Shown here in pieces: positions 22,697-34,198 of a DNA stretch of 64,000 bases. Both the position numbers and the translations under genes were made by a program. How positions within the stretch are numbered: the stretch's first letter is position 1; each line of letters starts with the position of its first letter. Source of the stretch: Phytophthora sp. 'mugwort' (taxonomy: Eukaryota > Oomycota > Peronosporomycetes > Peronosporales > Peronosporaceae). A model generated the notes under the pieces. It did no database searches and had not been told where the DNA came from. It saw only the letters and a list, made by a program, of their open reading frames with translations. Where the stretch lies: the NCBI GenBank assembly GCA_033558025.1, contig JAUCEF010000005.1, forward strand, positions 4,092,001-4,156,000, given 5' to 3'.

Positions 22697-23369
22697 CTCG
22701 CTCACTTCCAACCGGCGCACATCTTTGTATAACCGCTTGCTATTTCCGTCTTCACCATCTACATGTAGAACGTTACCTTGAGTTTAACGTCTTGCTCGCA
22801 ATAGCTATCGAGTATCCAGGTTTGCGATCGTCATACTCCAGGATGAGCAGCCTTTTGCCGTGGAGTTACATTGTCACCGACAAATGCCCTTAACTTAATG
22901 TATACTTAGTGAATGCAACGTTAAAAAGTATGGATTCCCAGTATACATATACAAATGGCCCGCACTGTATTGCTCGGCAATGGCCATTTCCGTATAACTA
23001 CGGAGAATTCAATATACAGTAATAAGTCTATTGAAAATGGCAACACTTATTATTCTCTGGATTTATTCCAGGTGAAGGTCTCACTATGCAACCTTAGTAT
23101 ACATTTAAAACTATAAAATAGTGTTCATGAAAAATGTTTTATATAGCCAATTAACGGATATTCCCGAATACAAAACCCATCCCGAATAAAAGCCAATTAG
23201 TCAGTTTTGAAAGCTGTCTAAAATTAGAAGCCCTACCCGATCACAAGACCTGTTCAAATTATTTAATCCACTATCTAGCCTTCTCCTGACCAACAGTTCC
23301 TACGCCAGGGCTCAGCCATTCCTCCCCAAACTGCACTTCACGTGCATCAATCCACTTCATTTTCCAATT
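22697..23369. other. Region upstream of the EB1-like gene and of a pogo-type remnant
   Basis: The part next to the EB1-like gene (22697-22870, minus strand) looks protein-coding: 'RLLILEYDDRK' and, in the frame of exon 1, 'NVLHVDGEDGNSKRLYKDVRRLEV'. It could be an earlier exon. The rest is AT-rich with no gene. Confidence 0.4.
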
Positions 23370-24699
23370 ATGGCGCACCGCCGCAACTCCATTCCAATCT
23401 GGCGCAAGCAGCAAGTCATTTCCTGGATCGACACTGAGGGCAACGGCATCCCGACACGCGCAGAGAAGTACTTCCGCGAGCTCGGGCTAAATGTCGACGG
23501 AGCTGCCATCCGCAAATGGTACCGCGACAAGGATAAGATCATGAGTGCCCAGCCGCGCCAACGTCGGCTTTCTGGCGGTGGCCGCAAAAAGCAAAGCCTC
23601 TGTCCAAGAACATGGAGGACATGCTCTACGACCTCGTCATTGACAAGCGTCTGGGCAAGGAGAAAGTCACCCGGGACTGGATCGCTAAAAAGCTCTGATG
23701 TGCCACATTTCTCTCCACCCTGAAGACGATTCTTCGCCACCTTTTGCCGCTTCGTAGCACTCGGTGTCGAACACCATGGCGCGGTACTCCCTCTCGTGCG
23801 ACGTCGGACCAACCTGACCACCCTCTCAGACGAGACGCTAGTCGAGTGGGCTGTGTCCTACATGTGGTACCTACGCGAGCTGACGCCGAAAATGGACAAA
23901 AAGCACACGGTTCTCATGGACGAGACCGCTATGTACTTTGAAGATGCTCTTACGCAGACGGTGGACTTGTGCGGTGCGCGGCACGTGGTAGTTCGCTCAA
24001 TGGGGTACGCTTCGATGCGATTTATACCGCAATTTTGGCAGTGACGGCTAGCGGTCGGAAACTTCCCCCGGTTTTGATATGAAGGGCAAAGACAAACCGT
24101 CTTTTGAGAAGATCGACGGTGTGTATGTAACTACCAGAAACGGGCTTGGGTGGACAGTGCCCTTCCTCAAACGATGGATCGACCTGCCGTTTCCTCAAGT
24201 TGCTCACAGTGACGGCAACTTCCTCGTCTGGGACTCGATCAGGGCCCACATTTCGCGTGAGATGAAAGCAAAATGTCAGTCTAGGGGCATCGACATGTGC
24301 GTCATCCCTGGTGGGCTACTCCGTACTTATAGACGGGGGACATCGCCATCTACCGCTCGTTTAAGGACATCCTGTGCGGCGAGATCAATGCGTGGAAGGA
24401 AAGCGGCGACGTGCTGTACACCAGAGGAGGTAACCCAAGACCGCCTGCTGCTGCTACTGCATGTGGGTGGATAAGGCTGGCGTGGCGGGCTACGGACAGC
24501 GAGGACTGTGATGAGCTCGATTACGGCGGCAGGTTTCTCCGAGAACCCGTACGACTGGTTCATTGCACGTCGTGACGTGTACGGTGAGCGGTGCTTGGAA
24601 AGCTGGGCGAAACCCGATGCTGAGAGCGAGGCAGATGCCTTTAACTTCGGCGAGATCGATGATGCTCTGGATGAGGTCACCATTTTGCACGAGGAATAG
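23370..24699 (+). pseudogene. pogo/Tigger-type DDE transposase pseudogene
   Basis: The N-terminal helix-turn-helix segment reads 'IWRKQQVISWIDTEGNGIPT' (from about 23390). After a frameshift near 23595, 'SKNMEDMLYDLVIDKRLGKEKV' represents the CENP-B-type second DNA-binding domain. The catalytic core shows 'ELTPKMDKKHTVLMDETAMYF' (about 23880-23940), 'HSDGNFLVWDSIRAHIS' (about 24208-24258) and a third block near 'DMCVIPGGL' (24290-24315). A CAG-to-TAG change at about 24332 and shifts near 23700, 24040 and 24075 break the frame. The C-terminal segment is readable to about 24500. Such elements move as DNA with TA target sites; ends were not identified. Confidence 0.8.
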
Positions 24700-25438
24700 A
24701 GACCCGATGCTCTAATAGTATTCCTACTGAAATACAAGACCCTTTTCGTGATTGCATAAATTTGGCCCGCTTCTAAATGGAATCCGGACAGTACTTCGGC
24801 ATATCCGTTAGTTCGTTATTTGGTCTTTTTGGTCGTGAGTGATTTGTTTTTACCAGATGTCACCTTTGGCATTCATGATGAGCGGCCCATCCGGTTCAAA
24901 AAGGCTAGTCGATGCCATTAGTTATTGAACACCTGTTAGCACGTACAAGCACAACAGAAATGACGTGCTTCCTCTCGAGCCGTTTTGAACACACAATCAG
25001 CACTTCATTCAAAACAAGTATGGGCCGAAAGCCCAGGGCCCTGTTCACCAAGCACCCTGAAAGTCCGTACAAGTCGGCTCGTCGACGGCTATACGACATC
25101 TGCGACGCTAGACCACTCCACCAATGCCAGCGTTTGTAATATAAGCATAAAACTCGGATTGTCAAAAATGTGTGGTCCACACTCGTTGCCCGTTTGTCTT
25201 GGATAAAAAATATATATTCATAACAGACCGATATAAAACGTTTTTATATCATATTGTTTTAGCGATGAATAACTAACCAATCTATATTTAAAAAAAACAG
25301 AAGCTGTCATAAAACATTCAGTGATGCAACATCATTACGGAATAAATCTCCCGTGTGACTAAAGTGGTTACAATAAACAATCTGTGCTAGATTAATATAT
25401 GTAAGCAAGATTTTACCCGTCACGCAAGAATTAGTCTG
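24700..25438. other. AT-rich stretch without a supported gene
   Basis: Short frames around 24905-25200 on both strands carry no recognised domain. The remainder is AT-rich. Confidence 0.4.
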
Positions 25439-26520
25439 TCATCGACAAACACAGATTAATTTTGAACACAGATTAATGATAACCGCCCAAATCAGTCTAA
25501 CATGCATAATGTATTTATTTCTCTGATCTAAACAATGCTTCGATCGTTCATCACACAGTAGGCATTGGTTGCTCTGCCTCGCGATCCTCATAAAATGTGT
25601 ATTCGCTAACTGCCATTCCATCAGAGATCCTTTGTCTGAATCCGTGGTGGTACCTGCGCACTCCGCTTGGTACTTGTTAACAATATCTTGTAAATGCGGG
25701 AAAAGCTGTTTTGTCGACCAAGCTCGATCGATGCTCAATGTCAAACCACAACACATTATGCCTTCCGCACGATGTTGGTTGACTTCTGTTACCGCAGCAG
25801 CAGCCAACCCCAACAAAAGTTTGCCAGGATTATTAAGCTTTCCACGTAGCTACCATCTTTCCTGACCTTGTTTTGCCACTCTTTATCTTCAATCAGATCA
25901 ATATTTTTATCGTTCCACGTCCGCAAACATGCGTCCTCGATCTTAACAATACTGAACGAATCAGCCGGCTGACACAAGTCGGTCGCGTTCGCTGACAAAT
26001 TGTGAAGATGAGCGTTAAGGTTCTGTAGCTTCTCCTGACACCACTCTCATCCAGATATCCCGACCAATTGTCTAGGAAAAGGGTCTTAACATGTCCGCGA
26101 CGGTCGGCGAAGATAGCCCGTCTCTCCTTCAAATACTCAAGGGATAACAATAACTAGTCCATCCATCGCTTTGACCCGTGCGGTAACAAACACCACCGAT
26201 ATTGTCAGCAACGTCACGAGTATGATAACTCCTATTCGGCGCTTGTAAATACCACCGTGGGTGGATGGATATAGCCGCTCTCACCACCTGAAATACGGGC
26301 AACCATCGTCATTCCTTGACCACTCCTCCGAAACAACGTCGGCCTACTTCACTTGCTTCTCACCAACAAAACCGAGAGTCTTACCGTTGTCAAAGCCGAT
26401 AACAAAATGAGTCTCGTCAATATTTTCTACAACATTTTCATCGATACGACCGGCCACGCTTGAACTCACCTACATGAGAAGCTACCTCACTCGGCTTGCT
26501 TTTCCGGACTAACTTGTCGC
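25439..26520 (-). pseudogene. pogo-like DDE transposase pseudogene, minus strand
   Basis: Read on the minus strand, the first catalytic block is 'IDETHFVIGFDNGKTLGF' (about 26440-26390). This is followed by a domain containing 'RAIFADRRGHVKTLFLDNWSGYLDESG' (26120-26045), which holds the second acidic residue. The third block, 'SANATDLCQPADSFSIVKI' (25998-25940), holds a QPxD motif. The C-terminal tail reads 'EWQNKVRKDGS' and 'GLAAAAVTEVNQHRAEGIMCCGL' (to about 25740). Frameshifts near 26150, 26030 and 25850 disrupt it. It belongs to the same family as the element at 49733-51675, which shares the 'DxxHFVI.xDxGKT' pattern. Confidence 0.75.
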
Positions 26521-27206
26521 TTCCCGGTGTGTGCTCGAAGTAAGATTCGATGCTTCTTCATGAAGACCTAAATCCCAGTCCGTACTTACCTTGCTCAGCA
26601 GAGACACACCTTGGAAGTCTACCATAAAACTAAATTGAAGTTTGATGCGCCGCTACTGCGGCAGGTTGCACTCAAGCAGTTTCATATATCCTCATCTCCT
26701 TACACTTCTAGTTAGTAGGTGATCAAATTCATCGCGCAGTATCGGGTATAGCCACATCACCAATGGGCTAGGACAACGACCCCCTGACGCTAGTCACTTG
26801 CGATTGCAGCGAGTAGGACAGTCAGCTCTGAGCATCATCACCATCCCGCTGGTGCCGATACCCTTGCGCATGCGAAGAACGGTGAGCGACAATTTGGCAG
26901 CAGATAAAAACCGCTCGCACTTGCTGGACGTTGGCGGTACGAAGCTGACATCCATGTACAGAATGCCGCGCCGGACACGACGGCACTTGAGCGCCTATTG
27001 CACGATTGTCTTTGCTGCTCTTGACCGGCATGGACTGCTGATCCTTCTCGAACATGCAGCCCGCTCGCATGCGTTCACCGCTTCGTACCTCTGTCTTTTC
27101 ACCAACCTGGTCTCTAAAGCTGGGGAAATCACAATAGGAGCCGGCGCCTAGATCATAGTGTACAAGCGTGCCGTGGTCGAGCGTGCGGAAAGATATAGAG
27201 ATATAG

Positions 27207-27214
27207 GTTTCAAT
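27207..27214. repeat. Target-site duplication, left copy
   Basis: GTTTCAAT immediately before the hAT insertion; the identical octamer follows the right end at 28281-28288. Eight bases is the standard hAT target duplication length. Confidence 0.85.
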
Positions 27215-28280
27215 CAGGGTCGGAGCCAGGATTAAATTGCTGGGGGGGGCAACTTAGGTGTAGGGTTAACGCGGGTGATCCTTTGTCACGGGGAGTTTCC
27301 TTCAGCTCTAGCGGTTTCCCTCGAGTGGTTTCAGAATGGCTTCTGCCCTTCTCGTTGAACACAGTTCAAAATCTTCTTCGATCTGGGCGCGTGCTGTCAT
27401 GCCGAAGAAAAGGTTGAAGACTACCAAACTCACGGCCTTCTTCGGAGGCTGCAATCCGCACAGCTAGGAGTGATTCGAATACGAACGAACCTGCTCGCAC
27501 GTCACTGGATCCAATTTTGTGTACGAGAATCGAATTACCACAGACTTGGTGTGAAGCAAATAACATACCCACCGATCCTCGCGATTGTTCCGTCCATGGT
27601 TTTGTGAGAGGCGATCCTGCTGATCGACCGCCAAAATTGTTCGTCATAAATCAACTTAAAGTTGATCCGAATCTCCGCCGACTAGTGCTTGTTGCCTACG
27701 CAAAAATGGGAGCGTTTAGACGAAGCCGAGCGCTTCCGTAACGCAGCAGTGAGAGATACTCGATTTGCTGATCTAAAAACCTTAGGGAAGCTGAGCGAGT
27801 GTATGGTTAGAGCAGGCAATCACACACAATATCGAGTACTCTACCGCGTTATTCAGCTGGCGTATGTTCTTCCAATATCAACAGCAAGTTCCGAACGATC
27901 GCTTTCAGCACTGAAGCGGCTGAAGACAAGGCTAGGGACAACTATGAGCGATGAGTGGACAACAGATCTCATGCTATTGGCAATAGAACGAGATATGTCT
28001 GCCATGGTTGATCGTGATTCTGCTTTGGGCCGATTCAGTTTGCTCCGTGAACGGCGAATCCCCATATAGTCATGATAATAGATCTTACTCTCTCGCTTTT
28101 TACACGCCATAAGCGATCAAAATAGCATATCTAACTCACGTGTGGCGTTCCCATTGTTATAACTCCTTTTTTATGGTGTCTATGTTACTTGATCCTACGA
28201 CTTCTACCTTTTAGGGCGAAGGGTTTAACTCCAATGGAGGGGGCCGGTGCCCCCTCATTTTATATGGAGCTCCGGGACTG
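27215..28280 (+). mobile_element. Internally deleted hAT element, 1,066 bp, with 8-bp TSD
   Basis: The left end begins CAGGGTCGGAGC and the right end, in reverse complement, begins CAGTCCCGGAGC. Both are followed by an A/T-rich spacer and a run of G (GGGGGGGG left, GGGGGC right), the terminal pattern of ZMYM1-type hAT elements. Perfect GTTTCAAT duplications flank it. The interior keeps only the 3' part of a transposase, so it is a deletion derivative that would have depended on a full-length relative for movement. It sits inside an older hAT pseudogene on the opposite strand. Confidence 0.9.
27517..28069 (+). pseudogene. hAT transposase C-terminal remnant (dimerisation domain)
   Basis: Two overlapping frames encode 'QLKVDPNLRRLVLVAYAKM' and then the hAT C-terminal dimerisation domain, 'LPISTASSERSLSALKRLKTRL' split over 27865-27930, with 'LMLLAIERDM' after it and a TAG stop at 28069. 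The SASSERxFSALKxxKTxxR pattern is that of hAT proteins related to ZMYM1. The BED finger and DDE core are absent, so this fragment cannot transpose DNA. It is carried inside the TSD-flanked element. Confidence 0.8.
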
Positions 28281-28288
28281 GTTTCAAT
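28281..28288. repeat. Target-site duplication, right copy
   Basis: GTTTCAAT, identical to 27207-27214. Confidence 0.85.
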
Positions 28289-29134
28289 GCTGTACCGCTT
28301 CACCATGGCGTAAGCACTCGACCAGAGCGCGTCGTCGCGAGGCTTAGGGCTGGGCGGTGTTACCCGACGCAGCGCCGCGCATCGATAGACGCTTCATGAG
28401 CGCGTGAATCTTGGCCATAAGGTCACTAGACGATTCCAAATAGTCTTTCACGGCCCAATGCACTGGTCCACAGAACCGTTGTCGCCTACCATGAAGACCA
28501 CCGCCTCTCGTGGCTTGTTGTAGCGGGACAAGTGTCCATGATGTCGTATCTGCTATGCCCGCAGAGATCTTCTTCATCCCACAATGGTCAAAACGCGAGG
28601 AAAATATATCGTCTTTTGACAAAGTTTAGATCGTCGTAGTAGTTACGCGGTACTCGGCGCGTCACAAGCGCGGCTATCACTAAAGACGAGATCGCCAAAC
28701 GTGATGCCCTCCATCACCCCAGCCGTCAAGCAGAACACCAAACGGGGGAGCTCGTGCTTGATGCGGGCTTCCACACAGCCCTTGAGAGCCTAGATGTAGA
28801 ACACTAGGGTCTTGTGATTCAAGTTGGAAATCTTGTAGTCTGCGCGGGCGGGCACTTACAGAATGAAAAGGGCAAGGTTCCATTGCGATCCACTCGATCT
28901 ACAATGGATGTCGATGGTGCGCTGGTCGACCAAGCATAGCTGAAGCTGATTGACACCACGGAGCGCCCCACGGGCGAGGTCTTTGTACGCTTGGTGGCGT
29001 CGGCGGAGGTGGGTGAGGAGATTGGTGTAGCCGTTGCTGCTACGAACGATTTGCGCGAAGGTGTTGCAGACGAAGTTGCTGACATTCGCTTCTGTGATGG
29101 GGGTGTTGCATATGGCGCGGTTGGAGAGCGACAT

Positions 29135-29599
29135 GGTGAGGGTGGCTGCGGGTTGCTGGGAATGCTAGTGGGAGTGTTACTCGTCGAGGGAAACTTACAG
29201 AGTGAGGACACTAGTAAAACGCTGTCCGCGCGTCGGGCAGCGCGGCTTTCAACCAACCCGCAAAGCTAACAGGAAACCAAGTAAGCCTCAATAAGTACGA
29301 AAATACTTAAAAATAATTGGCACAACTCAGTAAGTAATTGCGTCTTACATTATAATACATTTTACGAGTTATTATTTTCTTCCCAACCCTGGGCTAGTGG
29401 TACTTCTACACCGCAGCAAATGTGCACATCACCAGAAATCGAGTTTGCTACTCATACTTCATTGAGGATATTACTCACTTGCAAGTGTACATGGAGTAAC
29501 GCCACCGCTTGCTTCTCGCATTGCTGAAGTTGGAACCGTTCGCCTCGTCACATAAGTGAATGATGAACCTGGTGTTGTGGATCTGGGCGACTTGTTTTT
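29135..29599. other. Spacer between hAT and copia remnants
   Basis: AT-rich sequence. The left LTR of the copia element would be expected here, but no match to sequence downstream of that element was found. Confidence 0.4.
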
Positions 29600-32500
29600 T
29601 TTTTTTACGTGCCAGGAGTATAGCATGGCTTATTTTCACCTGAACTCGGTGCTGAACAAGGTTTCGAGTTTGGCTACGAGCGCGAAACCATTAATTTCCT
29701 GACCTCGGACCTAGCTCCAACAGTGGTCGTCTCCTGACTGCACGATGCAACGTGGAGATTTCGCGTGACACATCCGTCAAATGGTGAGTTTACCATTCCT
29801 CGAGGCCATCCTTTGGCAAATTTCACCTCAGCTGAAGGTGTTGCGTCGCTAGAGCGTTGGCATGAACGCCTTGCTCACACTCGTCATCAATATCTGAAGA
29901 CGCTGTTAGACAAAGGTCTTGTGCGCGACATGAAGCTGACGCATAAGCAGCTTGGAGTCTGTGACGCCTATCGCATAGGCAAACAGAAGAAGAAGTCACA
30001 CCTTAAGAAGCTGGACCGAAAGCTGAAGACGCCAAACTAAGTGGTGTACGCTCATCTTCGCATTCCGACTAAAGACAATGAAACTCGCTATGAAGCGGTC
30101 CTTGTAATCTTGGAAAGGGTTTCTCGGTTTGTTCCAATAAATTTGCTGACTAGCAAGGACAGCTCGGTCGCGAACAAACACGTCGTGGAATATGTGATAT
30201 GGGCCGAGCGTCAAACGGGGAGAAGGGGTCGAAATAATCGTGTTCAATGTGCAGGAAGCATTCACCGACAAGGGATGCGGATTCGTGAGTGATGCGATGC
30301 GATGAAGAACTGGTACGTTGATCACGGCACCGAGCACGTGCTAATTGACCCGAAGCGCTCACCACCTGAATCTTTCTAAACGGACTCACCAGAGACTAAG
30401 GGGAATGGTGAAGGCCGTGGCATACCAGGCCAGTCTTCCGCGAAGCTTTTGGCCAGAGGCACTGCGGAATGCTATGAATATTAAGAACAGAATGTACAAA
30501 AAAGATACAGAAGGTATACCGTACGATATGATTTTCCGGGTGAGCCTCGAAGTTCATCACATCCGAAAGTTTGGTGCGCTAGCTTACGTACATGTCCCGA
30601 TCACTCCTGGACGATGAAAACACCACGAAAACGCCAACCTGGGATATGTTCTCGGCTACGCTGAAGATGTGGTGGATTGCAAGGTGTTCTTTTCCGACGA
30701 GCACACATCCAAGTTTGTGCCAGACTTGCGTGTGGCGAAGGGCGTGTTATACCGCGATCACCCCGAACTACTTCCTAAAGACGCTAACCTGGAACCAGTT
30801 CACTTTTAGCCCTGCAGTGCGCTAAACCTTGAGGGCAAGAGCGAGAGCTCCGACGCGGCGGAGACTATGATATTAAATACACAGCCAAAGATGATCCAGC
30901 ATACGACCCGGTAGCCGTTTTCATTTTTTTTTATGAACGAGACAATAAACTTGCATGACACGGAGCTCGAGGGAGGCGAAGCGTGTGCGGCTAGTGAGCA
31001 TGATCATGGCCGGACAGTGTTCCTGTATATTTGATCTGAACGATTACTGTGAACCAGAAGCGCTTCGTGTGAGAGCCTCAGTGACCTCACGGCAATGCGC
31101 TGTGGTGAAATAATCGCTGATATTGGCGGTGTGACAGCCGCAATGCCAAGTGAAGTGTCCGAAAGTGGAGCGGTGACGGATAACCGCGACGGCGTAAGCA
31201 TTGAGCTTGCTGCTGACGGTGTGAGTGCTGAAGGAACTAATGCTTCTCGAGCAGCTGTTGCAGCTGTCACAGTCCCAGGAACCTGAATCTCGACGAAGTT
31301 CGGCAGCAGTGCCGACTTCTCATGCCTTGTGCGATGGTAGTGAATATGTTGCTGTCGTCTGTGGATCGATTGCAGTTGAGCAAACCTTGATGATAAGGAT
31401 AAAGATGTCGATATTGAAGTCGTCGGCGCAGATGAATATGAAGCAGTGGCTGTTGCTAGTGTGTTTTCATCATCGACTGGCAATAAGCAAGGTGAAACTG
31501 AAAGCATGATAAATACCGCGGAAGCCGTTGATGCGAGGCGTTGACTGCTCAGAAACCAGTAATCGTACACATCGCGATGAAACTCAATCGGAAGAAGTCC
31601 TTGTTGAAAATGACGAAGAAAATCAGGAGATTAAGCGAAAGCGCCTGGGACTTCGCGAGAGCTCTGGATGTGATCGGCCAAGCTACTTGACCGATTTTGT
31701 GGTGTAATGCTTTCCAGAGTATCTCCCGTGTTCGCGACAAGAATGGACGGTCTATCCAAGCCAGCACGTGAAGGTCGTCACGAGGCAATGCGGTCCGAGT
31801 ATTCCGGCTTCTGGCGGATGGCCGAGCTCGAGGAGATGGTTGCACTTCAGGCGAAATGCGTTATTCAAGAGATCGATTGTTGTGAGGTGCCTGAGGACGC
31901 CAAACCGGGTGTTCTATGTTCTGAAGCCGGATCGCCAAGGTTATGCGATCCGCTTTGAGGCTCCGACTGTGGCATCCGATAACTACCAGCGACCCGGAAT
32001 TGACGTTCATAAAAATTTCTCTCCTGCGGCGCGGATGGGGGTCCTCATTCTGTATGGTGATCGCTCTTGCTCCAGCATTGCGTCTCGAGTTGTATGGGGG
32101 AGATATCAACAGTGTCTATCTGAATGCAGTGCTCGGAAATACGCAGTACTTGCAGTTAATTAATGGCTTCCCATGTGAGATCGACGGATGCTGACGTCTC
32201 TCTACGGTCTAACGCAGTCGGGCAACGATGGGAACAACGAGCTGAACCAATGGCTACTGGACCATGGGTACCTGCGATCCTAGCGGAGCCGTACCTATAC
32301 TGACAGTGCGAGGGTGAGAGTGTGGTGCTGGCGCTGATCTACGTGGAAGATATTCTCGTGGCAATCAATGGCGAAGAGTACAAGAAGTCGCTGTTCAAAG
32401 CTTGGACGAATCGTACGGAATCAAAGTCCAGAGCCTACTGACGGACTACCTTGTTGTGGAGGTCGAGCAGACAGCAAAACAGTTCAATATCATGCAGAGA

Positions 32501-33300
32501 AAATACGCTTGAGATATCCTGGAGAGATTTGGCTACAAGAGCACCTACTCTGTTGGCACTCCAATGGAAGTGGTTGCACCACTTGTGCCGCTCGCTGATG
32601 GCGAGAAAAGCGACACAGCTTTCTTGTATCGCGAGGCGATTGGGGTATTGATGTATTTAGCTTCAAGTACACGTCCGGATTTGTCCTTGCCCTTGGTCAG
32701 CTCATCGGTTCATGGCAAACCCATCTACCACGTATGTTGGAGCTATGAAACGTGTCTTGCGTTACTTGCAGCTACGGTATCGCGTATGATCGGCAGCATG
32801 ATGCAACGCATACGGTAGTGCTGGAGGGGTTTTGTAACAGCGATGGGGCGAATGATGCCGAAACGCGAGAAAGCACGGCAGGCTTCGTGTTTACACTGGC
32901 AGGCGGTGCCACCTCGTGGACGTCGAGGCTCCAATCGATGGTTGCGCTATCTACGGCAGAGGTCGAGTGCGTAGCCGCGCGCGAAGCCACGATGGGAGCA
33001 GTTGCGAAAAGCAACATCCTGCAGAAGATACAATGCGAAGCTTGACTCTACATTTCGTTGCGCAACTTGCAGTCAGGATTTGCTTTGGAATCGACAACCA
33101 GACAACGCTCACAAAGGCAACAAGCCCGACGTACATCCACACCGAGCTGAGGTAGCATTACGTGAGAGAGCAAGTGGGGAAAGGAGCCGTTGAGCTGCAC
33201 AAAGTGAAAGGAGACGTGAACCCGCCGACACGTTTTCAAGCTGCTGAACAAGCGTCGTCTCAAGGTCTTGCTGAACTTGGTGGGCGTCGGAGACGCTGAA
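29600..33300 (+). pseudogene. Ty1/copia retrotransposon pol pseudogene, copy 1
   Basis: The parts occur in Ty1/copia order. A GAG-pre-integrase segment has 'SLERWHERLAHTRHQYLKTL' (29850-29910). The integrase core includes 'YEAVLVILERVSRFVPI', a displaced 'FTDKGCGFVSDAM' and 'ALRNAMNIKNRMYKK' (30060-30510). Reverse transcriptase follows with a 'LKPDRQGYAIRFEA'-like remnant and 'LIYVEDILVAI' (32338-32370), where canonical YVDD is changed to YVED. Next come 'YREAIGVLMYLASSTRPDL' (32628-32685) and RNase H with 'RESTAGFVFTLAGGATSW' and 'QSMVALSTAEVECVAAREA' (32870-33000). The end has 'VELHKVKGDVNP' (33190-33226). Many stops and frameshifts are present. LTRs are not clearly paired. Confidence 0.85.
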
Positions 33301-33889
33301 TAGTTCGAAGCTGCTGCTTCGAGGAAGGCGTGTTGGAATTCCCTATGGAAAATCAAGGATGCAACGGCGTTGAAGGCCAAGTCAAACGAGTGAGACCAGG
33401 CGTTTGCAAGTGAAGCGCTGTAGTGTTGAAAAGTATAGTCAAACCAACATTCTTGTGTCTATGTATGTGAAGCGCGGCTGATATCCGTTTAAATGCCGTT
33501 GGGGATCCCGGGTCAAAGTACTAACGATCTTAAATCTCATTCTCTTTTCATTGCTCCTCTAGTGGCTGTCTCAAGGTCGTACGGAGCAACTGCACAGTCT
33601 AAGAGCAGTCTCGTTGTAACATCGTCAACATCGCCATCCGTGCCTGCTTGAAGCCGTTACCGATCTGGGGCTCCAGTCATCCGCTGTCAGAAGAAGCCCA
33701 CGCACCTAATCTTTACTTAACCTCAACAAATTGGTCTGAAAAACCAAATAAACAAGCAGTCTCTGAATCTGTGAACGATTTGTCCTTAACCCATTTTTAA
33801 GGACAAATTCGATTCGATATCCAACTGCAATCACTCCGCATCCGCCCGCACCCCCAGCACTTCAAGAGCTTGCGAAGCGTCCTGCAGCC
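33301..33889. other. Region between copia remnant and a hypothetical gene
   Basis: A TGTTGAAAAG at 33423 could be the start of a 3' LTR for the copia remnant, but no matching 5' copy exists in the window. Two near-identical words of about 13 bases (TAAGGACAAATT types) lie at 33778-33812. Confidence 0.35.
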
Positions 33890-34198
33890 ATGCCGGAGAG
33901 CAACACGTCCACGAGTGGCGAATACGAGACCGATAGCGACGCGGACGAGCAACCCTCATCCGGTTCCTGGAGCTACGTGGCGTCGAATGACACACAGCTC
34001 GAGGTAAATGACGTGGACGAGTTTCTATTGGAGAAGGCTAGAGAAGAGTTCAGCATTGTCATCACACGGCTGCCACAGAGGATGTTTGGATCATCGGAGC
34101 ACCATCTTGCGAGTGTCGACGTTGCGTGCTTCAGGGTAAATGCATGGTTGGACACTTCTCTCGAACATTGTGAATTACGCAAACAAGGGCCTGGATGA
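33890..34198 (+). CDS. Hypothetical acidic protein or first exon
   Basis: An open frame of 102 codons starts with ATG in good context after a C-rich leader. The product has a Ser/Thr/Asp/Glu-rich N-terminal half (about 1-40), a Trp/Tyr pair, and a helical middle ('VDEFLLEKAREEFSIV'). I recognise no family. A possible 5' splice site (CAGGGTAAAT near 34133) suggests the frame could continue in later exons. Traces downstream (34430-34700, 34756-34947, including a Cys-rich 'CRQQCCEMCC' run) may be parts of the same decayed gene. It could also be a pseudogene. Confidence 0.35.
   Translation: MPESNTSTSGEYETDSDADEQPSSGSWSYVASNDTQLEVNDVDEFLLEKAREEFSIVITRLPQRMFGSSEHHLASVDVACFRVNAWLDTSLEHCELRKQGPG

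Larger units (their letters stand above)
26794..29134 (-). pseudogene. hAT transposase pseudogene interrupted by a younger hAT insertion
   Basis: The N-terminal BED-like region on the minus strand (29134-28990) has 'GYTNLLTHLRRRHQAYK'. The central part runs 28860-28290 with 'IWNRL', 'FTRS' and finally 'ALWSSAYAMVKR' next to position 28295. At 28288 the frame is cut by a 1,066-bp insertion with an 8-bp duplication. The pseudogene resumes at 27214 and reaches the C-terminal hAT dimerisation domain, 'MDVSFVPPTSSKCERFLSAAKL' split over 26955-26890, ending at a TGA at 26794-26796. Removing 27215-28288 brings the two parts together in the expected hAT domain order. Internal stops and shifts show that it was already decaying or has decayed since. 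Confidence 0.75.

Noticed and set aside
31004..31570. 188-codon open frame on the minus strand
   Set aside because: It is antisense within a copia remnant and of Ser/Ala/Thr low complexity. Most likely a chance frame.
33423..33640. 3' LTR of copia copy 1
   Set aside because: It starts with TG but no second copy is found left of the element, so an LTR cannot be supported.
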